Notes under the pieces: model-generated
Told to the model about the DNA's origin: nothing
What the model saw: the letters and a program-made list of their open reading frames with translations, nothing else
Database searches by the model: none
Translations under genes and position numbers: made by a program
Shown here: piece by piece, positions 1-8,910 of the stretch
Numbering within the stretch: position 1 is the stretch's first letter
How the letters are laid out: each line of letters begins with the position of its first letter
NCBI GenBank assembly: GCA_016709875.1
Contig: JADJLZ010000012.1
Span: 211,121-275,120, forward strand
DNA from: Planctomycetota bacterium
GTDB lineage: Bacteria > Planctomycetota > UBA1135 > GCA-002686595
DNA: 64,000 nt
Reading direction: 5' to 3'

Positions 1-449
1 AGGCCCAGCCCCGCATCGAACGCTTCCTGGCCTTCTTCGAACTCTCGGCCGCCGAGACGGGCTCGAAGCCGTTGGGCTCCTTCTCCAAGGGCATGCGCCA
101 GAAGGTCGTGATCACCGCCGCGCTGCTGCACAACCCCAAGGTGGTGTTCCTCGACGAGCCGCTCGACGGCCTCGATGCGAACACGGCGCTGCAGTTCAAG
201 AGCCTGGTCCAGTCGCTCGCGCGCGAGGGCAAGACGATCGTCTACTGCTCGCACATCCTCGACGTCGTCGAGCGCATGTGCGAGCGCGTCGTGATCATCC
301 ACCAGGGCCGCATCCTCGAGGACGGCAGCGTGCCGCAAATCCTCGAGCGCACGGGCATGCGCTCGCTCGAGCAGGCCTTCAACCGCCTGACGAGCACCCA
401 GGACCAGGCCCAGCGAGCCGAGGACATGGCGCGCTCGATGAACTCATGA
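1..449 (+). CDS. ABC transporter ATP-binding protein (3' part, cut by window start)
   Basis: This is the C-terminal half of an ABC ATPase. The frame is open from position 3, so the TTG at 72 is not a real start. It shows the signature loop SFSKGMRQK (residues about 26-34 of the visible part), Walker B VVFLDEP, the D-loop GLD and the switch histidine in YCSH. Walker A lies upstream of the window. The ATPase hydrolyses ATP at the inner face of the membrane to power the permease that follows. Its stop codon overlaps the start of that permease gene (ATGA at 446-449), so the two are coupled. The substrate cannot be told from the sequence. Confidence 0.9.
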   Translation, partial: AQPRIERFLAFFELSAAETGSKPLGSFSKGMRQKVVITAALLHNPKVVFLDEPLDGLDANTALQFKSLVQSLAREGKTIVYCSHILDVVERMCERVVIIHQGRILEDGSVPQILERTGMRSLEQAFNRLTSTQDQAQRAEDMARSMNS

Positions 450-2092
450 GCGGGAGCGCGGCGACTCGCATCGACTGGCGCCAGGTGCGCGCACTCGTGC
501 GCGCCTTCGTGCTGATGAGCGTGCGCAAGATGCCGATGCGCACGTTGCGCGGGGAGCGCAAGGCCGGCGGCCTGGGCCCGCTCGTGATGCTGTTCGTGCT
601 CTACACGCTCTTCGGCGCGCTCATGGCGGCGATGTTCGCGGTCACGAAGGATGTGTTCCTGTCCGCGTTCACGGCGCACATGATGACCCTCTTCGTCGTC
701 GGCACGGCGGCCATGAGCGAAGCCTCGGACGTGCTCTTCAGCACGAGCGAGAACGACGTGCTCGGCCACCGCCCGATCCCGCCGCAGACGCTCGTGCTGG
801 CCAAGGCGCTCACGATCCTGGCCTTCACGGGCATGCTCGCCGGCGCGATGAACCTGGTGCCGACGATCGTGCTCTTCTTCATGGACGACGCGCGGCCGCT
901 CGCGCCGCTGGCGCACATCGCGAGCGTGGCGCTCTCGACGATCTTCGCCAGCGCGGCGGTCGTGTGCTTGTACGGCGTGGTCGCGCGCGTGCTCGGGCGC
1001 GAGCGGCTGCAGCGCGCCGTGACAGGTGCGCAGATCGCTTCGACGATCTTCCTGGCGGCCGGCTTCCAGGTCGTGCCCCGTCTGCTCGACACGCGCAACG
1101 GCATCGACCTGGGCGCGTTGCTGCACGACTCGTGGACCGTCTGGCTGATCCCGCCGGCCTGGTTCGCGGGCATCGACGGCTGGCTGGGTTCGGCGGTGAG
1201 CGAACCGCGGTTCGAGCAGCTCGCGCTGGTCGGGCTGGGAGTCACGCTGGTCTGCGCCTGGCTCGGAGTGCTGCGCTTGCCCACCGCGAACGAGAGCGTC
1301 GCCAGCCTGCAGGAAGAGGCGCGCGAGGAGCGCCCGCCGCCGCGCAGCGCGGTTGCGGGGCGCGCGAGCCTCGTCCAGCGCATGCTCGGGCCTTGGCTGC
1401 GCGATCCGGTCGAGCGCGCCTCGTTCGCGCTGGCGCACGCCTATCTCGCGCGCGAGCGCGGCGTCAAGGTGCGCCTGGCCTCGGCGCTGGGCTTCTACCT
1501 CGTCTTTCCGGTGATCGCGATCTTCGACCACCAGCGCAGCAGCTTCCTGCCGTTGATGATGATCTGGATGGGAGCGCTGCTGCCGATCACCGTGCTCGAG
1601 ACTCTGCGCATCACGACGCGGCCGGAGGCGGCCGACCTGTTCCTCTACGCCCCGATCGAGGGCGGCGCCCGCATCTTTCACGGTGTGCGCAAGGCGGCGA
1701 TCGTCTTCGTGCAGCTCCCGATCCTGTGCTACACGATCCTCGTGGCGTGCTGGGCGATGCGCGCAGCGCCGACACAGCTCCTGCTGCTTCTGCCCGCGCT
1801 GGTCGCGATGCCTCTGCTCTCGCTCGTCCCCGGCCTGACGGGCGAGTACCTGCCGCTCTCGGTCGCAAGCCGCACCGGCCAGCGCACGCTGCAGTCGATG
1901 ATCGTGTTCCTGGTGATGATCCCGGCGGCAATCTTCGGCGGCCTGTCCTATTTCGCGCTGCGCGCGGGCTGGTTCTGGCCGCTCTTCGCGCTCGAGGTCC
2001 CGTTGGTGATCGCCGGGCACGTCGCGCTGCGCGGAATCGTCGCGCGCCGCTCGCGCCGTCTGGGTCACGCGCGCGAAGGAGTGGGGGCGTGA
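446..2092 (+). CDS. ABC transporter permease, multi-pass
   Basis: A 548-residue, very hydrophobic protein. Start ATG at 446 overlaps the stop of the ATPase gene (ATGA), which decides it over a possible upstream start at 278. The first 30 residues are basic and probably cytoplasmic (KMPMRTLRGERK). About a dozen hydrophobic stretches follow, with a break around residues 285-345 that is polar and probably cytoplasmic (EEAREERPPP). This looks like two membrane halves in one chain. It is probably the membrane part of an exporter of the ABC-2 kind. I do not recognise a named family, and the substrate is unknown. Confidence 0.8.
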   Translation: MSGSAATRIDWRQVRALVRAFVLMSVRKMPMRTLRGERKAGGLGPLVMLFVLYTLFGALMAAMFAVTKDVFLSAFTAHMMTLFVVGTAAMSEASDVLFSTSENDVLGHRPIPPQTLVLAKALTILAFTGMLAGAMNLVPTIVLFFMDDARPLAPLAHIASVALSTIFASAAVVCLYGVVARVLGRERLQRAVTGAQIASTIFLAAGFQVVPRLLDTRNGIDLGALLHDSWTVWLIPPAWFAGIDGWLGSAVSEPRFEQLALVGLGVTLVCAWLGVLRLPTANESVASLQEEAREERPPPRSAVAGRASLVQRMLGPWLRDPVERASFALAHAYLARERGVKVRLASALGFYLVFPVIAIFDHQRSSFLPLMMIWMGALLPITVLETLRITTRPEAADLFLYAPIEGGARIFHGVRKAAIVFVQLPILCYTILVACWAMRAAPTQLLLLLPALVAMPLLSLVPGLTGEYLPLSVASRTGQRTLQSMIVFLVMIPAAIFGGLSYFALRAGWFWPLFALEVPLVIAGHVALRGIVARRSRRLGHAREGVGA

Positions 2093-2943
2093 GCGTGCGC
2101 TGCATCCTCGCCGCGGTCGGGACGGGCCCCGAATCGGAGCTCGCGATCGCGCAGGCCGACGAGCTCGCGCGCGCGCACGGCGCGCGGCTCCTGGTGTGCC
2201 ATGCCAGTCCGCACGAGTTCTTCCACGCCGCCTCCGGCCCGGATACGCGCGCACGACTCGCGGGCGAGCTTCGCGCCTACGTCGGTCGCCTGACCGGCCG
2301 CACGGCGGGCGAGTACGAGGTCGAGGTGCGCGAGGGACGCACGCATGCGGCCGTGCTCGAGCTCGCGGAGCGCTGCGCGGCCGAGTGCATCGTCGTCGGC
2401 GCGGGGAGCGAGGGCTCAGGCGCGGTTTCCGACAGCGAGCTGCGCCGCATCCTGCGCCACGCCGCCGCTCCCGTGTGGATCGCACGAGGGCGCACGGGCA
2501 CGCGGCGTGTGCTGGTGGGCACCGACTTCTCCGATCCGGCCTTGCCGGCGGTCGCGGCGGCAGCTGCGGAGTCGCGTCGCATCGGCGGCGAGCTCACGAT
2601 CCTGCACAGCCTGCAGCTGATGCTCTCGATGCCGGTCTGGTCCGCGACGGGCCCGGTTCCGATCGACATCCCGCCCGCGGTCCAGGCGCAATTGCACGCG
2701 GACGTCGAGGAGCGCCTCGCCGCCGCGCTCGCGCAGTGCGGCGCCGCGGGCCAGCGCCGGGTGGCACACGGCTCGCCGGCCCAGGCGCTGCTCGCGGCCG
2801 CGCGCGAACTCGAAGCCGATCTAGTCGTGACCGGAACGCTGGGCCGCACGGGGATCCCGCGCGTGCTGATCGGCAGCGTGGCGGAGGAGGTCGCTCTCGG
2901 GGCGCCCTGCAGCGTGCTCGTGGTGCGCCTCGCGCACGTGTGA
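2089..2943 (+). CDS. Universal stress protein, two tandem USP domains
   Basis: A 284-residue cytoplasmic protein. The start is GTG at 2089, overlapping the stop of the permease gene (GTGA), so it is the third gene of the operon. Domain 1 (residues 1-135) starts VRCILAAVGTG and lacks the full ATP-binding glycine motif. Domain 2 (136-284) starts RRVLVGTDFSD and ends with GTLGRTGIPRVLIGSVAEEV, which fits the G-x2-G-x9-G(S/T) nucleotide-binding motif of ATP-binding UspA proteins. Such tandem proteins bind ATP and are induced by stress; their partners are usually unknown. The link with an ABC exporter is by position only. Confidence 0.88.
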   Translation: MSVRCILAAVGTGPESELAIAQADELARAHGARLLVCHASPHEFFHAASGPDTRARLAGELRAYVGRLTGRTAGEYEVEVREGRTHAAVLELAERCAAECIVVGAGSEGSGAVSDSELRRILRHAAAPVWIARGRTGTRRVLVGTDFSDPALPAVAAAAAESRRIGGELTILHSLQLMLSMPVWSATGPVPIDIPPAVQAQLHADVEERLAAALAQCGAAGQRRVAHGSPAQALLAAARELEADLVVTGTLGRTGIPRVLIGSVAEEVALGAPCSVLVVRLAHV

Positions 2944-2996
2944 GCGCCGCGATCTCGCGCAAACCTCGGGACTTCGGGTAATCTGCTGGCCCACAA

Positions 2997-4502
2997 ATGT
3001 TCGCCGCCTTCGCCCTCACCCTCACACTCGCCACATCACCCTCCTCCCCCTCGAACGCGCTCCCCGCCGCGACTCCGTTCGCGGCGCAGGATCCGCAGCT
3101 CGAGACGAAGCTCGCCGCGGCCGGCAAGGACGTCGCGAAGCTGCTCGAGCTCGCCGCGGCCTGTACGGCCAGCGGGCAAGAGGAGGACGCGCGCAAGGTC
3201 TACGCCAAGGTGCTCGAGCTCGACGCCGCGAACGAGGCCGCGCACAAGGCGCTGCGCCACCAGTTCTACGACCAGAAGTGGTTCGAGAGCTTCGCCGAGC
3301 TCGCCAAGTACAAGCGCGAGGAAGCAGCGAAGATGAAGCAGAAGGGCCTCGCGCGCTTCAAGGACGAGTGGGTGCCCGAGGGCGACGTGCCCTTCCTCAG
3401 CATGGGCTGGACGAAGGACGAGAAGAACGCCTGGCACAACCCGGTCGTGCTCGCGCGCGAGAAGCAGATCGCCGAGTGGAAGGACGCGGGCTACGAGTTC
3501 CGCGCCGACGACAACAGCTGGATCGCGCCCAACGAGCGCGACAAGTGGGCCTCGCTGCTGTGGAAATGCGGCGAGGACTGGGTCGACATGGCCAAGGCCA
3601 ACGAGTTCCACGCGAAGCCCGAGCAGTGCTGGGAGCTCGCCGGCGAACACTTCCTGACCAACACCACGATCGACTGGGAGGGCGCGAACCTCGCGCGCTG
3701 GCACGCCGACAAGACCTGGCTCGAGCTCGTGCGCATCTTCGGTGTCGAGCCGGTGACGAAGCCGCAGCTCTTCGTGCTGGACAGCCTCGAGCAGTACAAC
3801 CTCGTCGCCGGCACCACTCCGATCCTGCCCGAGTTCGAGGGCTACTCCTCGCTGCACGGCGCGTACTTCGCGGACCTGTACTTCGAAGGGAGCGCCGAAG
3901 CGCCGCAGTTCGGGGGGTGCGGAGTCAGCTACTGGGACCGCAAGGATCCCAAGGCCGGCAGCTGGGGCCCGCTCTGGCTGCGCTGGGCCGCCGCGCAAAG
4001 CTTCGTCGAGGGGATCGATCCTTCCTGGAGCGCGGTCGGCGAGACGATCGTCGAGGGCGGTGCGCCCGGCGCCAACTTCGCCGCGGCATTCTGGGCCGAG
4101 AAGAAGATCCCGCGCTGGTTGCGCTACGGCGCCGCGTCCTACGTCGAACGCTTCGAGAAGGACCCGCAGGCGGCCGAGGGCGCCGATCCGTGGACGCTGC
4201 GCAACTTCGCCTTCGCCGAGCTCAAGAAGGCGGGCGGCCTGCGCAAGCTCGACCAGATCTTCGCCTTCGGTCTCGACATCAAGGACATCCCCGGCTCGAG
4301 CCGCTACTACGAAGAGGCCGGATTGGTGGTCGCGTTCCTGCTCGACGGCGCTCCGACGGACAAGGACCTCGCGGCGAAACACGAGGCCTTCAAGGCCGCG
4401 CTGAAGAGCGGCTCGAAGGCGGACGTCGGCAAAGCCGCCGTCGCGCTGCAGAAGGCGCTCGCCAAGCACGAAAAAGACATCGCCAAGTTCGCCGGGCTCT
4501 GA
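2997..4502 (+). CDS. Secreted protein of unknown function
   Basis: A 501-residue protein. The N-terminus is a likely signal peptide (hydrophobic residues 2-14, then Ser/Pro-rich, with a possible cleavage after AAT-PFAA). Residues about 40-95 look like a TPR-type helical pair (LLELAAACTASGQ, VYAKVLELDAANEAAH). The body is rich in Trp, Lys and acidic residues. It has a recurring pattern where the protein names its own substrate-like motifs (DEWVPEGDVPFL, DDNSWIAPNERDKW), typical of an unnamed planctomycete secreted family. No catalytic motif is evident. A possible -10 TAATCT lies at 2979-2984. It converges on the next gene, leaving only 6 bases between stop codons. Confidence 0.75.
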   Translation: MFAAFALTLTLATSPSSPSNALPAATPFAAQDPQLETKLAAAGKDVAKLLELAAACTASGQEEDARKVYAKVLELDAANEAAHKALRHQFYDQKWFESFAELAKYKREEAAKMKQKGLARFKDEWVPEGDVPFLSMGWTKDEKNAWHNPVVLAREKQIAEWKDAGYEFRADDNSWIAPNERDKWASLLWKCGEDWVDMAKANEFHAKPEQCWELAGEHFLTNTTIDWEGANLARWHADKTWLELVRIFGVEPVTKPQLFVLDSLEQYNLVAGTTPILPEFEGYSSLHGAYFADLYFEGSAEAPQFGGCGVSYWDRKDPKAGSWGPLWLRWAAAQSFVEGIDPSWSAVGETIVEGGAPGANFAAAFWAEKKIPRWLRYGAASYVERFEKDPQAAEGADPWTLRNFAFAELKKAGGLRKLDQIFAFGLDIKDIPGSSRYYEEAGLVVAFLLDGAPTDKDLAAKHEAFKAALKSGSKADVGKAAVALQKALAKHEKDIAKFAGL

Positions 4503-4508
4503 GCTCGA

Positions 4509-6116
4509 TCAGCGCGCGCTCGCGGCGGCGCCGAAGCACAAGAGCTCGGCCGCGGTGCGCTGGTAGAGGCGGCCCGCCGAGTAGCTGAGCGAGTTGGCGC
4601 ACCAGGTCTCGCCGCCCGTGCCCAGATCGTCGAGCGCGAGCAGCGCCCCGCCGTCGAAGTCCTTGCGTTGCGCGTCGAGCACGTACACCAGGCCGCTCGC
4701 GAGCGTGAAGTACAGGCGCTCGTTGACGCGCGTGGGCGAGCCGTTGAAGACCCAGTCCCAGCCGCTCCAGCGCGAGCGCTCGTCGCCGGTCGTCTCCAGG
4801 CCACGGCTGTTCACGGCGCGCGCGGCGAGCGGTGTGCGCCAGCGCAGCACGTCGGGCGTGCCGCGCACGACGTCGGTGGGCACCTCGAGGTACTCGACCG
4901 CCTTCGTCGCGGGATCCACGCGCCCGAAGGACCAGGCCGGACCGACGGTTTCCTTGCCGAAGGCGGCCGCGTAGCACTGGAAGAACACGCGTCCCGCGGC
5001 GGCGATCAGCGTGTAGCGCGCGGGGAAGACAGGCAGCTTGAGATCGACGCCGCTCTTCCTCTGCCATGCGCCGGTCGCGGGGTCTCGGCTCGTGACGTCG
5101 ACGTGCCTGTGCAGCGGGATCGAGGCCAATTCCTTGCCGCTCGCCAGGTCGAGCACCACCAGCGCGCTCGCGGGATCGCGCAGCACCCAGTAGGCGTAGT
5201 GCTCGTCGTGCGCCATCGTCTGCAGCGCGCCCTCGTGGTTGGGACGCGGATCCTCGTAGCGCCAGAGTGACTTGCCAGCCTTCGCGCCGGTGAGCGCCGT
5301 GAGCGAGACACCCAGCGGGAGTTCGGGCACGTCGTGCGGTCCGCCGCGCGCGATCAGCAGCGCCGGTCCGCTCGGCGTCGCGACGAGTTGCGGCGCGTTG
5401 TAGTGCGTGAGCGCGTCCTCGCTCTTCCACAGCAGCGCCCCGGTCGCCGCATCCAGGCCGACGACACGGTTCCAGCGGCCGCTCTGTTCGGGGAAAGGCT
5501 CCATGCCCACGAATACCGCGCGTTCGCCGTCCTGCACCAGGAAGGGCTCGAACTGCTTGTTGAAGGGCCCGTCGAAGGTCGGCGTGAACTCGCGCTCCCA
5601 GACGAGCTCGCCCGCGTGCGTGTAGCAGACGACCTTGCCGCCGCCGTTGGTGAACCACACGTGCTTCGCGTCGGCGACGGGCGAGGCGCTGGTCGCGTCG
5701 CTGAACGGATACGAGTAGATCGAGGGCACCACTCCAGCGATGCGCCGCGTCCACAGGAGCTTTCCGGTGCGCGCGTCGAGTGCGTGCGCGTCGATGTCCT
5801 TGCCGACGACGCTGCGGCCCTCGGTCGCGTGCGTGTAGAGCGCGCGCTCGGCCTCGGTCAGCGGATGCTCCGGATCAAAGGGCGCGAGCGTCGCTACGAA
5901 AACATGTTCGCCGACGATCGTGATCCCGCCTTGACCCGTCTCGGGCAGGGGCGTGCGCCAGAGCAGGTTCTCGCCCGTGCGCGCGCTGAAGCGCAGCGGC
6001 GGCGCTGCACCTTCGACGCTCCAGTCGCCGTTGGGACCCGCACCCTGCGGCCAGTCCGTGCCCAGCGCGCAGAGCGGGAGCGTGAGCAGGGCGAGGACGG
6101 AAAAGGCGTGCATCAC
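4509..6116 (-). CDS. Secreted PQQ-like beta-propeller protein
   Basis: A 535-residue protein with a signal peptide (MMHAFSVLALLTLPLCALG). It carries repeated propeller strands of the PQQ/BamB kind: GENLLWRTPLPETGQGG, ARTGKLLWTRRIAG, HAGELVWEREF, ATGALLWKSED, AKAGKSLWRYED. Such proteins form an eight-bladed propeller outside the cytoplasmic membrane and may act as scaffolds or, with PQQ, as dehydrogenases. No dehydrogenase-specific calcium or PQQ residues are obvious here. It lies 12 bases downstream of the kinase gene that ends at 6129, so it is probably the last gene of a kinase-kinase-propeller operon. In planctomycetes such propeller proteins often follow kinases, but the function is unknown. 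Confidence 0.85.
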   Translation of the reverse strand: MMHAFSVLALLTLPLCALGTDWPQGAGPNGDWSVEGAAPPLRFSARTGENLLWRTPLPETGQGGITIVGEHVFVATLAPFDPEHPLTEAERALYTHATEGRSVVGKDIDAHALDARTGKLLWTRRIAGVVPSIYSYPFSDATSASPVADAKHVWFTNGGGKVVCYTHAGELVWEREFTPTFDGPFNKQFEPFLVQDGERAVFVGMEPFPEQSGRWNRVVGLDAATGALLWKSEDALTHYNAPQLVATPSGPALLIARGGPHDVPELPLGVSLTALTGAKAGKSLWRYEDPRPNHEGALQTMAHDEHYAYWVLRDPASALVVLDLASGKELASIPLHRHVDVTSRDPATGAWQRKSGVDLKLPVFPARYTLIAAAGRVFFQCYAAAFGKETVGPAWSFGRVDPATKAVEYLEVPTDVVRGTPDVLRWRTPLAARAVNSRGLETTGDERSRWSGWDWVFNGSPTRVNERLYFTLASGLVYVLDAQRKDFDGGALLALDDLGTGGETWCANSLSYSAGRLYQRTAAELLCFGAAASAR

Positions 6117-6128
6117 GGCCCGCCGAGT

Positions 6129-8900
6129 CTACTTCGCGAGCACCGCTTCGGCCTCGCGGCGCCAGCGCATCACGTCGGATCTCTCCCAGGCGGCCGGATT
6201 GCCGCCCGTGCGCTCGTTCCACTCCGCCATGCCGCGCTCGTAGCACTCGCGCGCCGCATCCGTGCGGCCGAGGTGGCTGTAGATCAGCGAGCGCAGGAAG
6301 GGGAATCCCGTGGGCGTCATCAGCGCCAGCGTGGGCGCCTGGAAGTGGTTGCCCATCGACGTCAGCGCCGCGGGCCAGTCGCCAAGTCGTACGTGGGCGA
6401 CCGTCTCGACCACCCAGACGGCATCCGTTCCCTCGAACTGCCCGGCGCGCTGCTCGAGTGAACGCAGCACGAATTCCGGATCGCGCTGGGCCGGATCGGG
6501 ATGATCGACGAGCGAGAACAAGTACGTGAGCAGGTTCGCCACGACAGCCTCACTCGGGAGCTGCCGCTCGATCTCGTCGCGGCCGATGGCGCCGGTGTAG
6601 TAGCGCGCGACCTCGTAGTCCACGCGGCGGTTGGAGTCCTCCTGCAGCGCGAGCGAGCGCTCGAGGCTCGCGAGCAAGCCCTTGAAGTCACCGAGCGAGC
6701 CCTGCGCGAGCCCGAGGCTGTAGAGTCCCTCGGCGCTCTTCGGATCCACGGCGAGGCAGGCGCGGTAGGCACCTTCGGCATCGGTCAGGCGCCCGAGGAA
6801 ATAGAGCGAGTCGGCCACGCGCAGGCGCGCGCGCAGATTGCCCGGCCGCAGGCTGAGCGCGGAGGTGCGGCAGGCGAGCGCGGCCTCGTAGCGGCCCGCG
6901 AGCTGGTAGATCTCACCGCCGACCGCCTGCAGCAGGAAGTCACCCGGGTACAGGTGCTGCGCCTGGTCGTACATGCGGTAGACCTCGGGCCGGTGCTCGG
7001 GGAAACGGTCCCAGAGCGTCGCACTCAGGACCCAGATCGAGCCCGGCGCGAGCTTGGCGAGATTCTCGGGCTCGGCCAGCCGCAGCAACACCTCGAGGTC
7101 GCTGTCGAAGATGGCCTGGCGCAGGGTCAGGCGATCGGCGTCCTTGTCGAGGTCCATCGCGAGGTAGAGCAGGTTCTCGGCCTTCTCGCTCTTCGCGCCC
7201 AGCACGCGGCGGCGCAGGCGTCCCCAGTCGTCGAGCGCGAGCGCGACCTCCTCGGCGATCGAGCGCTCGCGGATGTGCTTGAGCGCCGGGACGATGTCCT
7301 CGCCCTCGAGATCGACGCCGTAATCCTGGAAGGCCTTGGCGAACTGGCCGTCGAGCTCGCGTTCGCGCACCGTATCTCCGAGCGTCTCGATCTGCGCCAG
7401 GCGCAGGTCGACCAGCTCCTTGCGCAGGGTCTCGTCCTTCTCGTGCAGCTCGCGCTCGCGTGCCGCGGCCTGTGCGCTCTGCTCGGCTTGCGCGACGAAG
7501 GCGCGCACGCGCTCGAGCATCGCCGGATCGGCGGAGCCCTGTTCGGCGAGCGAGAGCGCGCGTCGCGCGGAGGCGAGCGCGGCCTCGTGCTTGCCGGCGT
7601 GGTCGAAGTCGTTCGACTCGGCCTGTGCGCTGTCCACGGCGCTGCGCATCTGCTCGGCGCGCTGCGTGCGCTCCTTCTGGACCCACCAGAAGCCGCCACC
7701 GCCGAGCAGCAGGGCTACGACGATCGTCCCGCCGAGCGCCACCGCGAGCCTGCGCCGCCGGCGTTCCTCGGCGGCCTGGATGCTGGCTTTGGCCGCGGCG
7801 AGCTCGGCCTTCGCAGCGCGCTCCTCGGTCGAGGTGAGGTACTCGTGCAGTCGCTTCGCGACCTCCTCGGCGTTCGCGGGCCGCGCGGTGCGCGCCGGCA
7901 TCAGGCACTCCAGGCACAGCTGCTTGAGCACCGCGTCCGCGTCGCTGGCCTCGATGCGCGCGCGTGCGGGGTCGAGCAGCGCGCGCGCCGCGAGCGTCAC
8001 GAGATGCTGGCCCTCGACTTCCTCGTAGGGCGGCTTGCCGGTCAAGATCTCGCACAGGATCGCGCCCAGCGAGAACACGTCTGCGCGCTCGTCGAGCTTC
8101 TCGATCTCGCCCTGCGCCTGTTCGGGCGCCATGTAGGCGGGCGTGCCCATCACCGATCCGACCATCGAGTCCGAGCCCGAGGAGCCCGGTCCGCTGCGCA
8201 CGGTCTCGATCACGGTGTGCACGGTCTCCTTGGCGCGCTTCTCGTCGGCGACGCCGCCGCGGCGCAGCACCTTCGCGAGGCCCCAGTCGACGACCTGCAC
8301 CTCGCCGAAGGCGCCGACCATCACGTTCGCGGGCTTCAGGTCGCGGTGCAGCACGCCCTTGCTGTGCGCGTACGCCATCGTCTGGCACACCGACTCGAAG
8401 ATCGCGAGCAGCCGGCCGCGGTTGTCCGAGGGCGTCTTGCGCTGCGCGAAGAGCGCGGCGAGCGTGCGGCCCTTGATCAGCTTCATCGTGAAGTACGGCC
8501 GCTCGTCGGCCATCAGGCCGAGCTCGTACACGGGCACGATGCCCGGATGCTGCAGCTGCCCGCCGATCTGCGCCTCCTCGACGAAGCGCTGCACGACCTC
8601 GGGCCTTTTCGCGAGCTCGCTGTCGAGCACCTTGAGCGCGACATCGCGGCCCAGATCGGTGTCGTGGCCCTTGAGGATGACGCCCATGCCGCCGCGCGCG
8701 ATCTCGCCCAGCAGCTGGTAGTTGCCGCGGCCCTGCGGCACGAGCTTCGCCGCGGGTGTACCCGGATCGACGAGCGGCGAGTGGCCGTGCTCGGAGTCCG
8801 AATCGGGCAGCAGGACCTTCGACGGCAGGCCGGTCTTGTCGCCCAGGATCTGCAGCACGGAACGCTGCGACTTGGGCTCTTCGTGGGGGGGCTGGGGCAT
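6129..8900 (-). CDS. Membrane-bound serine/threonine protein kinase with TPR region (copy 1)
   Basis: A 923-residue protein. The kinase domain runs from about residue 62 to 350. It shows the glycine loop GEIARGGMG (65-73), catalytic Lys90 in VALKVLD, HRDLKPAN (Asp187), DWG instead of DFG (205-207) and APEQ. A coiled region, one transmembrane helix (about 384-405) and an outer part of about 500 residues follow. The outer part contains helical repeats (for example SLRPGNLRARLRVADSL) resembling TPRs. The gene starts 10 bases after the stop of its paralogue, with a GAGG site overlapping that stop. It is nearly identical in plan to the next gene. Substrates are unknown. Confidence 0.92.
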   Translation of the reverse strand: MPQPPHEEPKSQRSVLQILGDKTGLPSKVLLPDSDSEHGHSPLVDPGTPAAKLVPQGRGNYQLLGEIARGGMGVILKGHDTDLGRDVALKVLDSELAKRPEVVQRFVEEAQIGGQLQHPGIVPVYELGLMADERPYFTMKLIKGRTLAALFAQRKTPSDNRGRLLAIFESVCQTMAYAHSKGVLHRDLKPANVMVGAFGEVQVVDWGLAKVLRRGGVADEKRAKETVHTVIETVRSGPGSSGSDSMVGSVMGTPAYMAPEQAQGEIEKLDERADVFSLGAILCEILTGKPPYEEVEGQHLVTLAARALLDPARARIEASDADAVLKQLCLECLMPARTARPANAEEVAKRLHEYLTSTEERAAKAELAAAKASIQAAEERRRRRLAVALGGTIVVALLLGGGGFWWVQKERTQRAEQMRSAVDSAQAESNDFDHAGKHEAALASARRALSLAEQGSADPAMLERVRAFVAQAEQSAQAAARERELHEKDETLRKELVDLRLAQIETLGDTVRERELDGQFAKAFQDYGVDLEGEDIVPALKHIRERSIAEEVALALDDWGRLRRRVLGAKSEKAENLLYLAMDLDKDADRLTLRQAIFDSDLEVLLRLAEPENLAKLAPGSIWVLSATLWDRFPEHRPEVYRMYDQAQHLYPGDFLLQAVGGEIYQLAGRYEAALACRTSALSLRPGNLRARLRVADSLYFLGRLTDAEGAYRACLAVDPKSAEGLYSLGLAQGSLGDFKGLLASLERSLALQEDSNRRVDYEVARYYTGAIGRDEIERQLPSEAVVANLLTYLFSLVDHPDPAQRDPEFVLRSLEQRAGQFEGTDAVWVVETVAHVRLGDWPAALTSMGNHFQAPTLALMTPTGFPFLRSLIYSHLGRTDAARECYERGMAEWNERTGGNPAAWERSDVMRWRREAEAVLAK

Positions 8901-8910
8901 GATCGATCCT

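Noticed and set aside
242..2485. Long minus-strand ORF (747 codons) opposite the ABC permease and USP genes
   Set aside because: Arg/Ala/His-rich, shadow of the real plus-strand genes in high-GC DNA; no domain.
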